From Tomocerus qinae (taxonomy: Eukaryota; Arthropoda; Collembola; Entomobryomorpha; Tomoceridae): DNA of 64,000 bases. The position numbers and the translations under genes were made by a program. The DNA lies in contig CM034548.1 in assembly GCA_020055645.1 (NCBI GenBank), forward strand, positions 40,974,296 to 41,038,295, written 5' to 3'. Positions 26,501 through 40,578 of the stretch are shown here, piece after piece; position 1 is the first letter of the stretch; each line of letters opens with the position of its first letter. The notes under the pieces were generated by a model. That model worked only from the letters and a program-made list of their open reading frames with translations. It made no database searches and had not been told where the DNA came from.

Positions 26501-27875
26501 TTGTCAACTTTTCCATTCAGAAAGGTTTACAAGCATCAAGAAGCACTATTCATTATTTTGCTCACAATGATTATGAAGAATTTGAACGGCTCCTCGAAGA
26601 ACAAATTAAAATAGATGCTAAGGTACAAAATAACTTTCAAAAATAATGGTTTAAAGTTTAAATTCTGCTTTGCAATTTTTTTAATATAATTAATTTTGCA
26701 GAATCCAAAGAAAGCTAAAACTCAACGACGATTTTGTGTTGTGGAAGGGATTTACCTGAAAACTGGAGAGATGTGTCCACTTAACGAAATTAATAATTTG
26801 TGTCGAAAGTACAGAGTACGATTAATGCTTGATGAAACGATAGCGTTTGGAACCATTGGTGCAACTGGCAGAGGGGTTACTGAATACTTAGATGTTCCTG
26901 TGAGTTATTGTTCATTTATATTCTTACTTATTGCAGATTTTCATAGTAATTAATTATTATGTCATTAATTGTTAACGTCTCAATTGTGTAGGCCAAGCCA
27001 TTTACGAATTATACCATTACACTATCATAACACTTTTTTCATTGCAATATTAAAATAATTTTAGGTTGGAGATCTCGACTTAATTAGTGGCAGTCTAGAA
27101 AATGCATTTGCTGCATTTGGTGGCTTTATTGTTGGTTCGTCATTTGTTGTGGATCACCAGCGTATATCAGGATTAGGTAAGTGAAATGATTTATCAAAGT
27201 TAACATGAGCCATTCGTTATGCAACCTCTAATATTTATTAGGTTACTGCTTTTCCGCATCGTTACCTCCTTTACTGGCTGGAACTGGAATACAAGCTTTG
27301 AAATTGGTTGAAGAAAATCCAGTTTTGGTAGAAGAATTACAAGCCAACTGCATATATATGCACAAGTAATAATTGTAGCACTACAGCATTGCAATAATTA
27401 TCAATAAAAACTAAATTTTGGGTCTTTAAAAATTGTTTAGAATTCTCTCGGAATTAGAAGCATTCGAAGTCAGTGGACACGAATTATCTCCAATTAAGCA
27501 CGTATCATTCGAGGCCGAGTTCGAGTCTTTGGAAGACGACAAAGCAGTTCTAGATGAAGTGATCATTTATGTAAGCTTATTCATTTATTTACAGTTAATA
27601 TAACTTTGTATTGCACTTTGTAGTTTCTGGTAGCAAGAAAATAATTAATAATGAAAATAAATCAATGAATGAATTTATTGTTCCAATGCTAGATAAAAGA
27701 GAATTATGGGATAGCCCTTGTCCGACCCAGTTACTTGGAAGAAGAAGAGGTTTGTTTGTGCAAACCAAGCATTCGCATAACGGTAAACAGACTTCTTACA
27801 AAAGAGGAAATGGATAGAGTAGCTGAAGCCTTGACAGAAGCTTCAAAATTTCTAAGAGAAACTATTGATCTCTGA
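23578..27875 (+). CDS. SPTLC1: Serine palmitoyltransferase subunit 1
   Basis: Non-catalytic subunit of the ER enzyme that condenses serine with palmitoyl-CoA, the first step of sphingolipid synthesis. Exons: 23578-23613, 23793-23894, 25532-25639, 25930-26203, 26270-26402, 26493-26622, 26702-26899, 27065-27176, 27242-27365, 27441-27570 and 27693-27875; all phases agree, giving 509 residues (human 473). A membrane helix is at [20 protein letters not shown]. The alpha-oxoamine synthase fold follows: [27 protein letters not shown] (retaining the cysteine mutated in human sensory neuropathy), [20 protein letters not shown] and [15 protein letters not shown]. As usual for this subunit, the PLP lysine is absent ([14 protein letters not shown]). 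The C-terminus is [12 protein letters not shown]. The first two exons are the least conserved and are inferred mainly from phase and splice sites. Confidence 0.92.
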
Positions 27876-30800
27876 TTAAAAACAATGAAATAATTACAAG
27901 GCGCCATGATTCCTCCCACCAAAGGAGTCGATGCTAAGTACAGATATATAAAAAGTACTCATACATCATACCAGTACTCCAGCATGTTATTGTTATTATG
28001 GCATCGACTTCAAAAAAACGTCTCTTATTTATGGCATTCTAATCATTCCCTTTTGTTCATTAGTCAGTTGTAAAATTTTATTGTGAAACATTGTTTGATA
28101 TGGCCATAAAATGAATACTATGGACCTATATTTAATGACATATCGAATTATTATTTATTCCACTAGATGTGATGTAGGTATAGATTGCCTTTTTTACTTA
28201 ATTCACCTTTAGCTTAAATCTCAGAGATGAGTATGTATGTATAGTATTGGGCAATCTTATATTATAATTAAGTATTCATTTTCTGTATTTATAACGATGC
28301 ATTTTCTGTATTTATAACGATACATTTTCTGTATTTATAACGATGCATTTTTGTATTTATAACGATGCATTTTCTGTATTTATAACGATACATTTTCTGT
28401 ATTTATAACGATGCATTTTTGTATTTATAACGATGCATTTTCTGTATTTATTACTACGCATTTTCTATAACTGATGTTGTTTTGACATAAGTATAGATGA
28501 TGAATATTTATAATTATTTAAAATGTTTTCAGTGTGGTAATAAGCCGTTGAGGTACTATTCTGTCAAGCTGATTAGGAATAGGTATTGTGTCGCAAAGTG
28601 TTTGAAACCGTAGGTAGTATTGTTGTTTTATATAATATGTAGTTAGTACTAATACATGAATGGATATCTTAACGTCTACCATTACATTGGCTGAAACCAC
28701 TTTAATACATAGGACATAGACCCAGTGCGTACTTAAATTAATAATTTTATTTCTTCACCTCATTTTAAACAGCTGTATTTGCTTGTCTTCTCCGCTGGTG
28801 TTTAGTAGTGAGAATGGGTTATTATTTTGCTATTTTTTGTGAAGAAATGAAAAATTGTTACCGTTACGAAAAAAATCGAAAATATTGGGTTTCTTTTTCC
28901 TATGACGTCTAAGTTCTAAAACGGGAAAAATTGTCTAATTTTTTCACAAAAATGGCAGAAAGAAATGCAATAACCAACCTTAGTTAACATCGGCACAAAA
29001 AGCAGGCAAAAGTGAGTGAGGTGAAAAGAAAACAAATTATTTCCGCTTCATTTAAAATGCACTAGGCTTAGCCTATGTATTAAGTAGGTACCAACAGCTA
29101 CTGTACGTGGTACACATTACGATTCCAATTCTGTAGATAAAAGCAATATTCCGTTACTGAAGCAGATGTAACAAAATCATTCACAAACAGGTCGGAGAAC
29201 TGATTCTGATAGATTTAAAAGCTATCATAACATTCCCTGCCGTTAAAGTAAGAAACAATATCTGTCACTGGTTGCGCATTTTACTTAATATTTGTTTTTT
29301 ACACCTAAAATCTTTTCATAATGTGATAGTTCAAAATTTATAATGAAATTGAATACTTGATATAGGTTACATAAAAATACAATTACAATAAAAATTAATG
29401 TGAGACGATAAGATTTAAGATAGGATAAGACGGTAGGACTGTAGGACTACTAAATGTATGTATATAGATGACTTTAAAAAGCACCAGTTTTGCCAGAGAG
29501 GTGCAAATAATTGAATTTTCTCAATTTGTGCACTAGAAATACCTTCAAATCCATTAATTCGAGCATAACATAAGCAATTATTTCGTAATACCTCTGTATA
29601 CCTTTTTGTATTTCATGTACAATAAAAAGTGGTAAATAATAATAAGGTACTTCTTCCAATTTGCAAAACCGAAATGAGATTTGTATCTTTCAAAAAATTG
29701 TTGTACTATGTACACAGGAAAACTAGGAGCTAATTGGTGTTAGTCAAATAAAGCTTATAATAAAACAATTATAAGCTTATAACTTTACCGAATGGACGGC
29801 ATTATTATGGAAAATGACTGTACAATATACTAAATATTAATGCAAATATACAAAGGTGGTGCACAAAAGCTTATATGCTGTTACAATAACATAATAATTA
29901 ATAATGAGACTTTCACGTACTTAATTATTTAGTGCCTACTTAGTTAGTCGAGTTGAAATAGTACAGCAAAATAAGGTATGCAGATATACCGATAGTCATT
30001 CATGTGTTGTTACTAAGTGGGTAAGTTTCCATATGCCAGTGTAAGCTATTTTATTTTAATTTATTGTATTAGATTTAACTTTCACGTTCACGTTGTAGTA
30101 ATTTTATAGACATCCAGCTCATATATGATACTTATAATATGAAAAATATCTTGTAAAATTGTAATGTTAGCAAAGCCGATTCAGTGAATCAGTAGCAATA
30201 TATTCGCTCAAGGTCGTATTTAGAATTTCATTTTTGGAGTTCGTAGATTAATGTCTATGTCCTCATTTTGAATTCTGACGATGAAGTTTCCCATTTCCAT
30301 TTTCCAAGGGAAACGTATCAAACCTGATTAATAATTATCCTAAATACGGCCTTATTATAGACACTAATAATTGGTACCAATTAAAATTCGAGAAAATGTT
30401 ATAAATATATAAATGTTACTAAACATTGCAACTTGCAACGCCATTAAATAAGATGCTATGTATGAACTAGAGTATTGCTAAATTGTTGACATTGTTGTAG
30501 TTTTAATAAAAGAATTTCTTACATTCGGCAGTCTTGAAACGATTTCATTATTCAATGCATACATACACCGTGGGACCTATTTTATACTTGCCATTAGGTA
30601 CGTATTGTATTCCTTTGTGTTCTTTTGATGCATTTTAGATGATATTGCTAGTTTAAAACCGTTCTCGCCTTGCCCAATGCATGCAGCTACCACACTCGAA
30701 TGTAAAACTCTAAATTATTTAGTTAGCATAATATGACAAATGTGGATGATCCATCTAATTTTATTTCCCTATTATTGTGATTTGTCAAAGAATTAATTGC

Positions 30801-32862
30801 TATGCTTTTGATTAAAATTATATGGATTTATATGGCAAGAATGAACAATAATAAAATTTCCGATTTACTTGTCTTATTGATTCTATTTATTATTTCTTTC
30901 AGTTGTCTAATTTTAAGTCAATGCCATACCACACTTAATTAGTACATCATCGTTACATTTAATACCTAGTACGTTTGGTTTTAGTCTGATGCAGGTATTT
31001 TCCAATAGTGTCGAATTGAAAGGGTAGGTATACGATTTCACTCATTTTCTTTCTAACGTGTCCATTCTATCCGTTTAAATTCGATCTTCACTTCTACATT
31101 ACTAACTAAAATGATGACAAACAACCAAACACAAAAAACTTGTAATGTAGTAATGTAAATAAATCTCTCATCTAGCATATAAACAGGTCTTCATTCACAT
31201 GTGATGCATCTTCTTGAATCCATTATGTTTAATGTATTTTTTGATTATGAGTTCAATCAACGTGGCACACAAACACAAACAACGCAACATAACGCAAATG
31301 ACCTTACGTTAGTAAAAATTAGCCTTACTTTACATCACACTAAGCTATTTGACTATTTTATAATATTTACTTTTACTTGCCTTAAAAAATCCAATTCGTA
31401 TTCAAATAAGTAACTAAATATAAGTTTACCTACGTCATGTTAGCGGTACGGTACATAATAGTCCATATATACGCTAATAATACAATCAAATTAACCATTA
31501 TTCATTACTGATTACAATTTTTGACGTGTAACGGATCATAAGGATATAATTCTTCTGTAATTAACTAATTAATCATGAATCATTCATATAACACGACAAT
31601 TGCCAATAAAATTGGTTCTAATCGTGATTTCAAATGTACTGTAGTAAAATTATCTTGATACAAACTTACATCTAACGTGTATTACCTTACTTACATGTAT
31701 CTATATATCATATCACTATTGTATATATGATAATGTTGAGTGATTTATTAGCACTCTATCTGTTACAATTACACAGGCAGTAGTAAGAATAACTATATAA
31801 GTAATCATTACACTTACGATTAGAATTGCTTACATATAGTATAATATATATTTACGACATCAAAGAGTTTCACTTAATAAAGACACGTAGGTAAATAAAT
31901 TCAAAATCTAATGTTGTTTGTCGACAGACGAAACAACAACAGTTGCATGCATTTATTAATAATTACTTAGGTACATTGGCTGTTATATGTATTCGTAAGG
32001 TAAGACGGTATTATTGTTTAATTCCGTTGTAAGTGAATTACAATGCAAATCAGGCACATTAGATTCTAAGACATTTTCAAACTCAATTGCAAAAAAATCA
32101 TTTTATGAGAGTAACTAATTAATAATGTCGTGTACTAATTGCCGTTGAATACTTATTGCTATAGGTATGTAATAATAATAATAATATAGGACTAAAAGAC
32201 TATGGATACCGCACAGGGAAAAGTAAATCGTTTGAGACTTGTAAGAAACGGAAAAAACAAGGGTCTGCATAATATCACGAATGTGACTGCAGTGTGCATG
32301 TAGATAGTTAGAGTAAATGTAAAGGATGATTAGGACAAGCCACAGCGGTGACAATTAACTAATTTTATTCACCGTATATTATCGTTTTTAAGCAAACTTA
32401 TATTTATTGCATAGTATAGTTTAATAGTTGTTCTAAAATTCTATCTAGAATTTAATACCTGCTGTTTTTTATTAGTGAGTAGTATATTTAAGTATTATTT
32501 TAATATAATTTCTCTACTACAGGCTACTTCATGAAAATGTATGATTAATAACACGCGTGTATTATTTATACTTAGGTATACAATAATAATTAGGAATACA
32601 TTCTAATACCTAAATCAACTTAGAATAATGCACGCTTATTGTTAGTGAATGTAGGCATAATAGTATATAGTTGGTTAGTTTCCTCCACACAACACAATAC
32701 AAATACATTGGTAAACTTCCCTAGGAAGGAGTAAGAGTCAGTTGAGATGTTTAAATCCATAATGGTGACGACTTTGAAATTAATTAGATGTGCTACATTA
32801 TAATTACGATACATACATATGAATCGAATTTATAAATATGAATATTGCGGGTTGGGTAATGT
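27876..32862. other. Non-coding region downstream of SPTLC1
   Basis: Very AT-rich. Apart from the 28277-28458 minisatellite and a short imperfect palindrome around 29752-29779 (AAGCTTATAAT...ATTATAAGCTT), I see no exon, RNA gene or mobile element I can support. Confidence 0.55.
28277..28458. repeat. Minisatellite of eight 22/23-bp units
   Basis: Units follow CATTTTCTGTATTTATAACG plus ATG or ATA. Two units lack one base (CATTTTTG...) and the last is diverged. The order of variants (ATG, ATA, ATG, short ATG, ATA, ATG, short ATG) repeats every three units (68 bp), so the array probably grew by duplicating a three-unit block. It lies 400 bp beyond the SPTLC1 stop codon. Confidence 0.9.
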
Positions 32863-35609
32863 ATGCCTCTCACTACTTCCTCAAATAGTTCCTTCAGGAC
32901 CATCAATCAGTGTAAGTTCGTATAATATATAGTAATAATTCCCTATGCTACTTATTCTAACATTTATAGACGTAATCGAAGACGTAGACATATTCACCTT
33001 ACATTTCGAAGTTTGTCCTATCTCTATTTCATTTACGCGTAGTACTAGCAAGTATTAAAATTAAAATTCTATTGATTATTACGAAATGCGACTTGCTGTC
33101 GCAGCCGTCCGCTCTTAGAAAAATCTTTTTCTGCTAGTAGGCACTATTCGAGGAAATACAGTGGTTGGCCAAGGTCAAGGAGCAAAATCAGGACAACAAG
33201 CATCCGTAAGAATCGATATTACACAATGCATATATGTATTATGTATGTAGTAACGATTTTTCGAGACGCTTTATTTTATTACAATTAGCCCGACAATAGT
33301 CAATAGTTATCCACTAATTTCAAGCCTTATGTAGATAGTAATAGATATTATTTCGATATACGATGTTTGTTTATAATAAGTATCTTATTGTATAAGCACG
33401 CTGCGATGTATCTATCTTCGTGATTTCCTACAGCGTTCTATACTATACATTACAACATTCGATTTTAAGTAAGTGAAGGTATAAGGTATTTTTACTTACT
33501 TAGGTATTTTATTCAGTATTTTCTATACCGTATTTAGCAGTACACCTAAAATGCCTACTCTAATACTTCGCATTCTAAACGATACCATTTTTGTGGTACG
33601 ATTTGTTTAAATTCCTTTTTGATTTTTAAAGCATGCACTGAACAGGATAAGCCACTTTTCTACATCATAATTATTAGTGAGAATGAAACGACATACAAAA
33701 TACCAATATACATTATAATGAACAACATTCAGTATCAGTTCATAAATATTGGTAATTATAACATGTTAAATCTTTTTATGTGTTCAAACCACAAGCTATA
33801 ATTATAATTATGTCAGTATAACATGTAAAGTGGATCTACCTAAAAGCCGTGACCAATTCCTGAATTATAAATAGGTCTGATTTTATTCAAAGGATCTCAA
33901 AGATTTCATTTTTGTGATTTTTATTATTGGCCAGAACTTTTCGGCTAAAACAGACAAACAATTCACCTAAGAATCTACTTTTTTAAATTAGAATCAGTCA
34001 GGCATGAATTACAAATGATAATTTCAAGGTGGACAATCAAATACGTCCCACTTGTCATTAACCCCTATAGTAGTAGTAAAATGTTAGGTGGGGTAGAGTT
34101 ATTAGAATGTATGTATTTACGTATAATGGTTCGCATTTTTATCATTAAAAGAATTTCCGTATTACCTACGTGTAATTACTACTCACTCGATCCATGTTCA
34201 CAAATGTGGTGGTTTTAAAATTGCATAGTGCACTTGAATAAAGATATAAGGCGTATATAGGATGACAGAGGACTAATAAGTTGGTTTACAAATTCTAACA
34301 AAATTGTTCGATGGGAGACGTGACGACGTGAGTTACCTAGTAGAGCACAACATTATCATAGCAGTCATTAGTCATAATATATCATAACATAACGCACTAA
34401 CACCACCATACCCATTACATTTATGTACTTTTATTTTTGTTTTTGATTTTTTGCTGTAATTTCAACACAAAAAGCTGTTCATGTTCAAAAAACATTTTGC
34501 TTGCAATGTATACAAGGTGTGCAAATAAACACAAATGTCGATGTAAAATGAAAATTATAAAATGAAATTTAAGTCTGCATTTAACCTAACAACATTAAAA
34601 GCTAACAGCTTTATATTAATGTAGTACTGTAATTTTTTTAGATGAGCATTTTGCGACTTTTTGTTCTAAGAAATAGAAATTTTATATTATTTATATATTT
34701 AGAGCTTAACTAGTTGTAGTAAACAAACTGCCAACCGAATTCACAGTTAAATTGTCCTTGAAATGTTAATACCCTAAATTACCCTAAGTACCTGATCAGA
34801 GCAAATGCTATTAGGAAGTTTTTCAACCAGTGCACTAGAAGTGACGCGTGCACTCCACAAGTACCAAAAACATTATTGAGAGAATGTTTTCGATTTGTGC
34901 TGTAGTACAACGTAAGTACACCTGCTGACAGACAGACACTAAAAGGACACAATGTTCAGTTAGCTGTACATATATAGCATTTGATAATCCGTGTGCACAG
35001 TAAAGCGCTGTTGAGATTTAAAATTCAATGGACATAAAGATTACAATAACGTTTGATCTGTTAACTATTTACATTTTATATATTGTAGGTATTATTTTCC
35101 TGCTTTGCTGCATACTCTAGTATCACTGATTGTAAGTGAATAACCGTGGTCTTTTTATATCAAGATATTTCGAATAGGTAATTTGTTCCTGGTTCAATGC
35201 GGCATAGGAAAAGAGTGTATTATTGGTTAGTTTACAGAGTTTATAGTCTGTGTAATATTAGAGTGCACACATGCACCAACACCAACATTTTTGTGGTATA
35301 CAGTAAATTACATTACGTATATATGTTTCAGTTTAGGTATAGAGTGCATATTTGTAAAGTTCTGCCTATTATTTGTTATTTCCTAGCTACATCCCTGTAT
35401 TGTATGTTGTCTAATTATATTGGGATTTCTCGAAGATTTGCGTTCATCTAATTGTGGCTACGTTACGTTATGCTATTGATTTTGTCTAATGGTTAAGTGG
35501 TAAGTGCACATTATTTTGACTTTCGTTTCAGGAGCTAGTAGACTCACTGCACCTGAGAAATCTCCAAACGATAAAAGAAAATAAGGCGAAGACTCGAGAA
35601 CTTAGCTGA
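32863..35609 (+). CDS. Weak candidate small spliced gene, unknown function
   Basis: Three segments with good splice borders keep one open frame: 32863-32911 (donor AGT|GTAAGTTC), 33141-33205 (acceptor CTTTTTCTGCTAGTAG, donor TCC|GTAAGA) and 35532-35609 (acceptor TTTCGTTTCAG, stop TGA). The model protein is 63 residues, beginning MPLTTSSNSSFRTINQ and ending KAKTRELS. I recognise no family. The middle exon is also open in another frame, giving an amphipathic ALFEEIQWLAKVKEQNQ, so the true gene may be larger, use a different frame, or be non-coding. The region is otherwise AT-rich. Confidence 0.22.
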
Positions 35610-36380
35610 CTAATAACTGGATAACTCAGCCGATACACTAATTACTACTACGTCAACATTACAACCACGCAACTACACTACTAACTACACTAAGTAATAT
35701 GATCTATGACAATTACGAAGAATTTTTATTACAGTATTGCATATAATTGATAATGATAAGGTAAATTTTATACACTGGTACGACACAATACTTAGTAATG
35801 TTATACAAAATGCCAACTGTTGAAAAATGTATGAGAAATACTAATTTCGCTTTCATAAATACAAATTGTAAGTGACAAAGCAATGCCATAGATCAAAAAC
35901 GTTAGGTTACGTAATTAATAACAACATTAATAATTACTATGGTTTTTCTCCGTGTCATCACCCATATCATTAAGTGTAGCATTGGTATATCTTGTGTTCG
36001 TAAATATGTATAGAGGTGGTAATTTAACGTGTATAAGTCTGTAACCTCACATAAATGTTAATTACTTGAAATAGGCTCATATTCAGTAGATTATGAAGAT
36101 CAATACAATATTAATTAATAATTATTAGTAATTCAAATAGTACTCTTGCTACATTTTCACTTCTTCGTTTGCTTACTACTTTTCTAATATTTTTCTATCT
36201 TTGCTTTACAATTTTCCAATGTGTTTGTAAATTTTAGAGATAGTTAACTCAACGACCACTAAAATCTACAATATTTGTTGATTAATTAAACTATCAAAAG
36301 ATCGTAAATAAGGAACGAGAAGAGAGAAGGCAGAAGGCTTTTAAGAGAACATTGTGGGATAAGGAGTTACGATCGATCCG

Positions 36381-38981
36381 TTAGCCAAGCGATGGAAAGT
36401 CATTAACATCATCAACCTTTGGAGCCGCCTGACGAAGAGGACGATCCTGTTTTAAAACAGGAATGCAATTTATTCTCAATATTCATTTAGTTCTACGCCA
36501 GCGAGTAAACAAGCAATGACTTCCGTAATTAATAGGGTAATTAAAATCTTATAATATACTCACATCGCGATTCGATCCACCACGTCCACCTCGGAAGTTC
36601 CGGAAGCCGCCACCACCGCGTCCAGAGCCACCTCGGCCTTCACCGCGGTTTCCGCCACGCTCACTTCTTTCAGCTCCACGCTCTCCGACACGTTCCGGAC
36701 GATCAACACGTTCTGGGCGCTCTCCTCGATCACTCCGATCTCCACGATCGCTTCCACGGGTGCCACGACCTCCGCGACCTCCACCAGCTCCTCCACGGCG
36801 TGAATCCACGAAATGGAAGTCGATCTCCAAAATTTGCTTCTGGCGCCCGGCACGTTGAGGACAGTCATATTCCTAATATAGATATTATTCACATTAACTC
36901 CGCATCATAATTAGCAAGCCAACCAAAAAATTATCAGTAATCACTTTACCTCTTCTTCTTCCTCCTCTTCGCCACTGTGCTCTTCCTTTTCTTTCTTCTT
37001 CAAAATCATCTTTTTCCATTGAGTCTGGTCCTCGCCTTCGCCAGCTTTTCGTAAGTTAAATACCGGTTTCGCACGGGGTTGCTAAGTTCACAATAAAATC
37101 CATTGTCAATGAAGAACTAACACTATTGCTACAATGGCAATACATTATGGCAATACGACAAAATATATTACTTGCAAAGCTTTCCATTCATCAAGAGTCA
37201 TCAATTTTGGTTGTTCTTCCAAAGGTCCATTTGAATCCGATTGGTTCAGATCATCACCCTTATCATCTCCAGATTCCCTACAAAATAAATCAATAAATGA
37301 AAAAACACACTTCCACCTAATGAAATGCATAAACGCAGATTCCGCCTACCGTTCCTCAATATTCTCTTGGTTCTCATTCTTTTCCTCAGTGCTTTCTTCT
37401 GCAGCGTTAGGAGTTCCGGCAATTTCTCTAAAATGTCAGAAAACGATATTATATTGAGTCAAAAGGGTTGGGCTATCACACAGACAAAATGCAATAGCAC
37501 AAGGAAACGAACTCACTCCATGTCATCCTTGTACGTTCCCCAGTTTCGTGAGCCGGCACCGTCTCGTTTATCCACTGGTTTCACTCCACTGGAGAATTAA
37601 GCAATGAACTAGGTTAGGGCTGTTATTGAATGGCAGAGTAGCACAACGGCACAGTGCAAGGGTTCATTAGGAATGTTAGTAACGGTACCTTTTGTCTGAG
37701 CCAGACTGTCTATCAAATTCCCGTTTCCGAATAGCAGGTCCACCAGTTCCAGGGGCAGCAGCACCTCGTTCTCCAGGCGGCCCAGTGGTTCTTCCTCTAC
37801 CACTAGGAGCCCCACGTCCACCTCGGAAACCACCACCGCCACCACGCCGAGCACCACCACGGCCACCAAAATCTCCGCCTGAGTTAACATTTCCGCCATC
37901 CTGTCGATCTTTGAATTCCCTGAACCAAATCAATTCGATTGGATTAATATATGACATTCACAAGTTAAGTGCATATGTTTTCATTAGCCCATGACGATAA
38001 ACTAATTATATGCCTACCGGTTTGAGTCTTCACGATTGCGTCGGTTGTTTCTTTCCTCACGGTCCTCTTCAGAGAATTTCACACCTCGATCCTTATCAAA
38101 ACCAGGACGGTCCGGTCTCGGTCCACGATTTGAGCGGTTTTGTTGATTGGCGGGTCCATCACTTCCAGCTACAAATAGAAACTTTTGTTTCACAACTCCG
38201 ATGAGATTAAAAAAATTACCTTGTTAGTGTAACCCTTACCATTGTTTGATTTTGTATTAGACTTGTTAGTATCGGTGCCACCTTTATTAGAATCCCGAAT
38301 TCCTTTCCGTGCGACAGGTGCATTTACAGCCGCGGATCCAGTCTCTGTAGCAAATAATTAAGAGAATTACATTTACATGAGAAGTTACTTGATTTAAAAT
38401 TAGTAGCCATCATACGCAAAGCTACAGGTTTAAATAATATTGTGAGAAAGAAAAGAAACCAGTTAGAAAAATAAGGTAAGCGGGTTCACAAAGTATTGCA
38501 ACGTTTATCGTCAGCACACTGTGGGGGCGTGTACACAACAGACACCGTTGTTGTAATGTCAATCGCTAACTAAAACTACGTCAACAGAGCAAAATTCAAT
38601 CAAATAAGGGCAATAGGGAAAGTCATGCTTACAATCGAAAAATTTACACTACAAAAACGTAATATCCAGTACCAATTCAAATACATATGTCAAATGAGTG
38701 TAAAATCAAGGCTGTTAGGTTTTTATGGCAAGAAAAAAATCAAAAGTGTGTGGATTTTGAACCACTAAAGTCGAATTTTGCGAATTTGCAACAATACTTT
38801 GAGGAGGAGCTGTTTCTCCGCCACCTTCTTTTCCCCGGTTTTCCTTTTCTGCACTTTTACCCTTCTTTTTAGCATCTTTATCGACTTCATTGGCCTTTAA
38901 CGTTTCAACCGGATCGTCCTCATTGTCCAAAAAGCACGAATATCGGTTCGTAATCCCTATCCCGTATGCGTTCTCCATCAT
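36381..38981 (-). CDS. SERBP1: RGG-rich RNA-binding protein SERBP1/HABP4 (Vig)
   Basis: Hyaluronan/mRNA-binding family protein associated with ribosomes and RNA silencing complexes; Drosophila Vig is the same family. Ten minus-strand exons: 38981-38798, 38344-38240, 38168-38018, 37919-37689, 37588-37517, 37427-37350, 37277-37172, 37081-36950, 36872-36564 and 36446-36381; phases all agree, giving 477 residues. Landmarks in order: YGIGITNRYSCFLD; an RGG box (GGRGGARRGGGGGFRGGRG); KREFDRQSGSDK; DGAGSRNWGTYKDD; the hallmark LMTLDEWKALQ; KPVFNLRKAGEG; a second long Arg/Gly/Asp/Glu box (RSDRGERPERVDRPERV); and the tail VDDVNDFPSLG. It is divergent from ZNF367, 13.8 kb away. Confidence 0.95.
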
Positions 38982-39002
38982 GCACTAACGCACCAACTCT
39001 CA

Positions 39003-39476
39003 ACTGCAAATAAGAAAGAGTTCATTAGTCAGTTGAGTTCAAAAACTCTGTTCTTAATTAATTGTTTACTTTAAAACTACTTCAGGTCGTCCATTAACCT
39101 CTTTAATCATAAAATTATTTTAACACGTCCCCAAAATGACCAACGCTATCCCTACACATACGAATGTTCAATGCAAACCGCCCATTCAACGGCAAATAAT
39201 ATCATTTAACTACTCCAATAATTCCAATACTCAACATTGGCCTGTAAGCCAGACTGAACTCTGAACTAAACAATAAAATGCACCAAGTGATAAAATCAAG
39301 AACAATTCAAACTACCAGAACTACTTCCTAGTTTTAGTAGTACAATAAATACTCCCATATAGCTCTGTCTTATAGCCTACATTACACATTACACTATACT
39401 ATACTAAGAGACAAGAGATGCAAAAATAATGCTTGCTCCAGCCAGCAACTAAAACTTACTGCTGGATTGACTTACC
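39003..39476 (-). other. Probable 5' UTR intron of the SERBP1-type gene
   Basis: On the minus strand, an acceptor CTTATTTGCAG lies about 20 bp before the SERBP1 start codon, and a donor TTTG|GTAAGTC at 39476/39475 lies 470 bp upstream of it. This suggests an untranslated first exon ending at 39476. It is inferred from motifs only. Confidence 0.4.
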
Positions 39477-40578
39477 AAATCAAAAGGAAATTTGTGTATT
39501 GGACTGTTTCGTCTACTAAATAAATGATAGTCGTTGTCAGTACTTGAAAATTTTGATTTGAATTATAAAAATCTATGCCAAAGTTTGAAATTCTATTGGG
39601 TTAAAATTTTAGATCGGAGAACCAAATTTTACGTCCATCACGAGGTGATGGAAGAGTAATAATGTTCAAATCTCGTCCAAATGCTTTTCGCTACATGTAG
39701 ACTGTCGAGAGTGCTAAAGCAGCCGTGTTAACAAATGACTCCATGCAAAATGCAAACCATTCTATTACTTTGTTGTTACCCTGAGATGAGACTGAGACTT
39801 GAGAACAAAAACTATAAACTTCATGCAAAAAATCCTTTTGTGTATTCCCTTCCAAAAGTTTCAACCCGAATTCTTCATTAGTTATATCTAATTGATTAAT
39901 CTAATTTTTGATCTATTTCCAATTTTTATTATTTCAATTTGCTGATTTATTATATGTAGAGCCATTTCAATTCAAATGGTGTCTTTCATTATTTCCGCTT
40001 CATTGCTTATTTTTAACTAAAAATTAGGCGATCTAGACTTCTTAAAAATTGCAAATTTTCTATTAGTCTGACAAAGATTTTTCAATTCTATCTTGATGGT
40101 TAAATCAGTTTAGAGCAAAAAAGCGTCAAGGCCATTTTTATCACAATAGGTATACCTAGCGTATTAAAAGAGCGAGATCGAGAAGTGAGCAGGACGGGGA
40201 GTACGTCTTAATCTTCACATTACAATTACCATGCAATACAATTTATACAATGCAAAAAAATGTTGTACAGTATAATATTACAGAGATTACAGACTCAGTC
40301 AGAAAGTAGTTATATCTTATTGTCATATATACATAGAGGAGGGTTTCTTTTAACTCTCGTTTCTGTAAACCATTAAGTATAAGATAAGTGATAGTGTCAT
40401 GCTTATGTTAATGTGCGCCGCAGCATGCATGCTGGTGTTCACATGAATAATAACAATGAATACAAACAAGAAATGCATACAAACACATAAAAAATCAACT
40501 GAATACTGTGCCCTTGCCTTGTGATATGTTTGTATTAGTATTGTATTATCTTTTAACAACAAATGATTGGACCGACAG

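Noticed and set aside
28531..28614. Open stretch after TTTTCAG beginning CGNKPLRYYSVKL
   Set aside because: It has an acceptor-like border, but it is only 27 codons, has no partner exon in phase and no recognisable family.
36560..36892. Long minus-strand Val/Ala/Glu-rich frame
   Set aside because: Off-frame reading of the second RGG box of the SERBP1-type gene; the RGG frame joins in phase with its neighbours.
37692..37994. Plus-strand proline-rich frame of 100 codons
   Set aside because: Reverse complement of the Gly/Arg-coding SERBP1 exon, which reads as Pro/Ala-rich; an artefact of codon composition.
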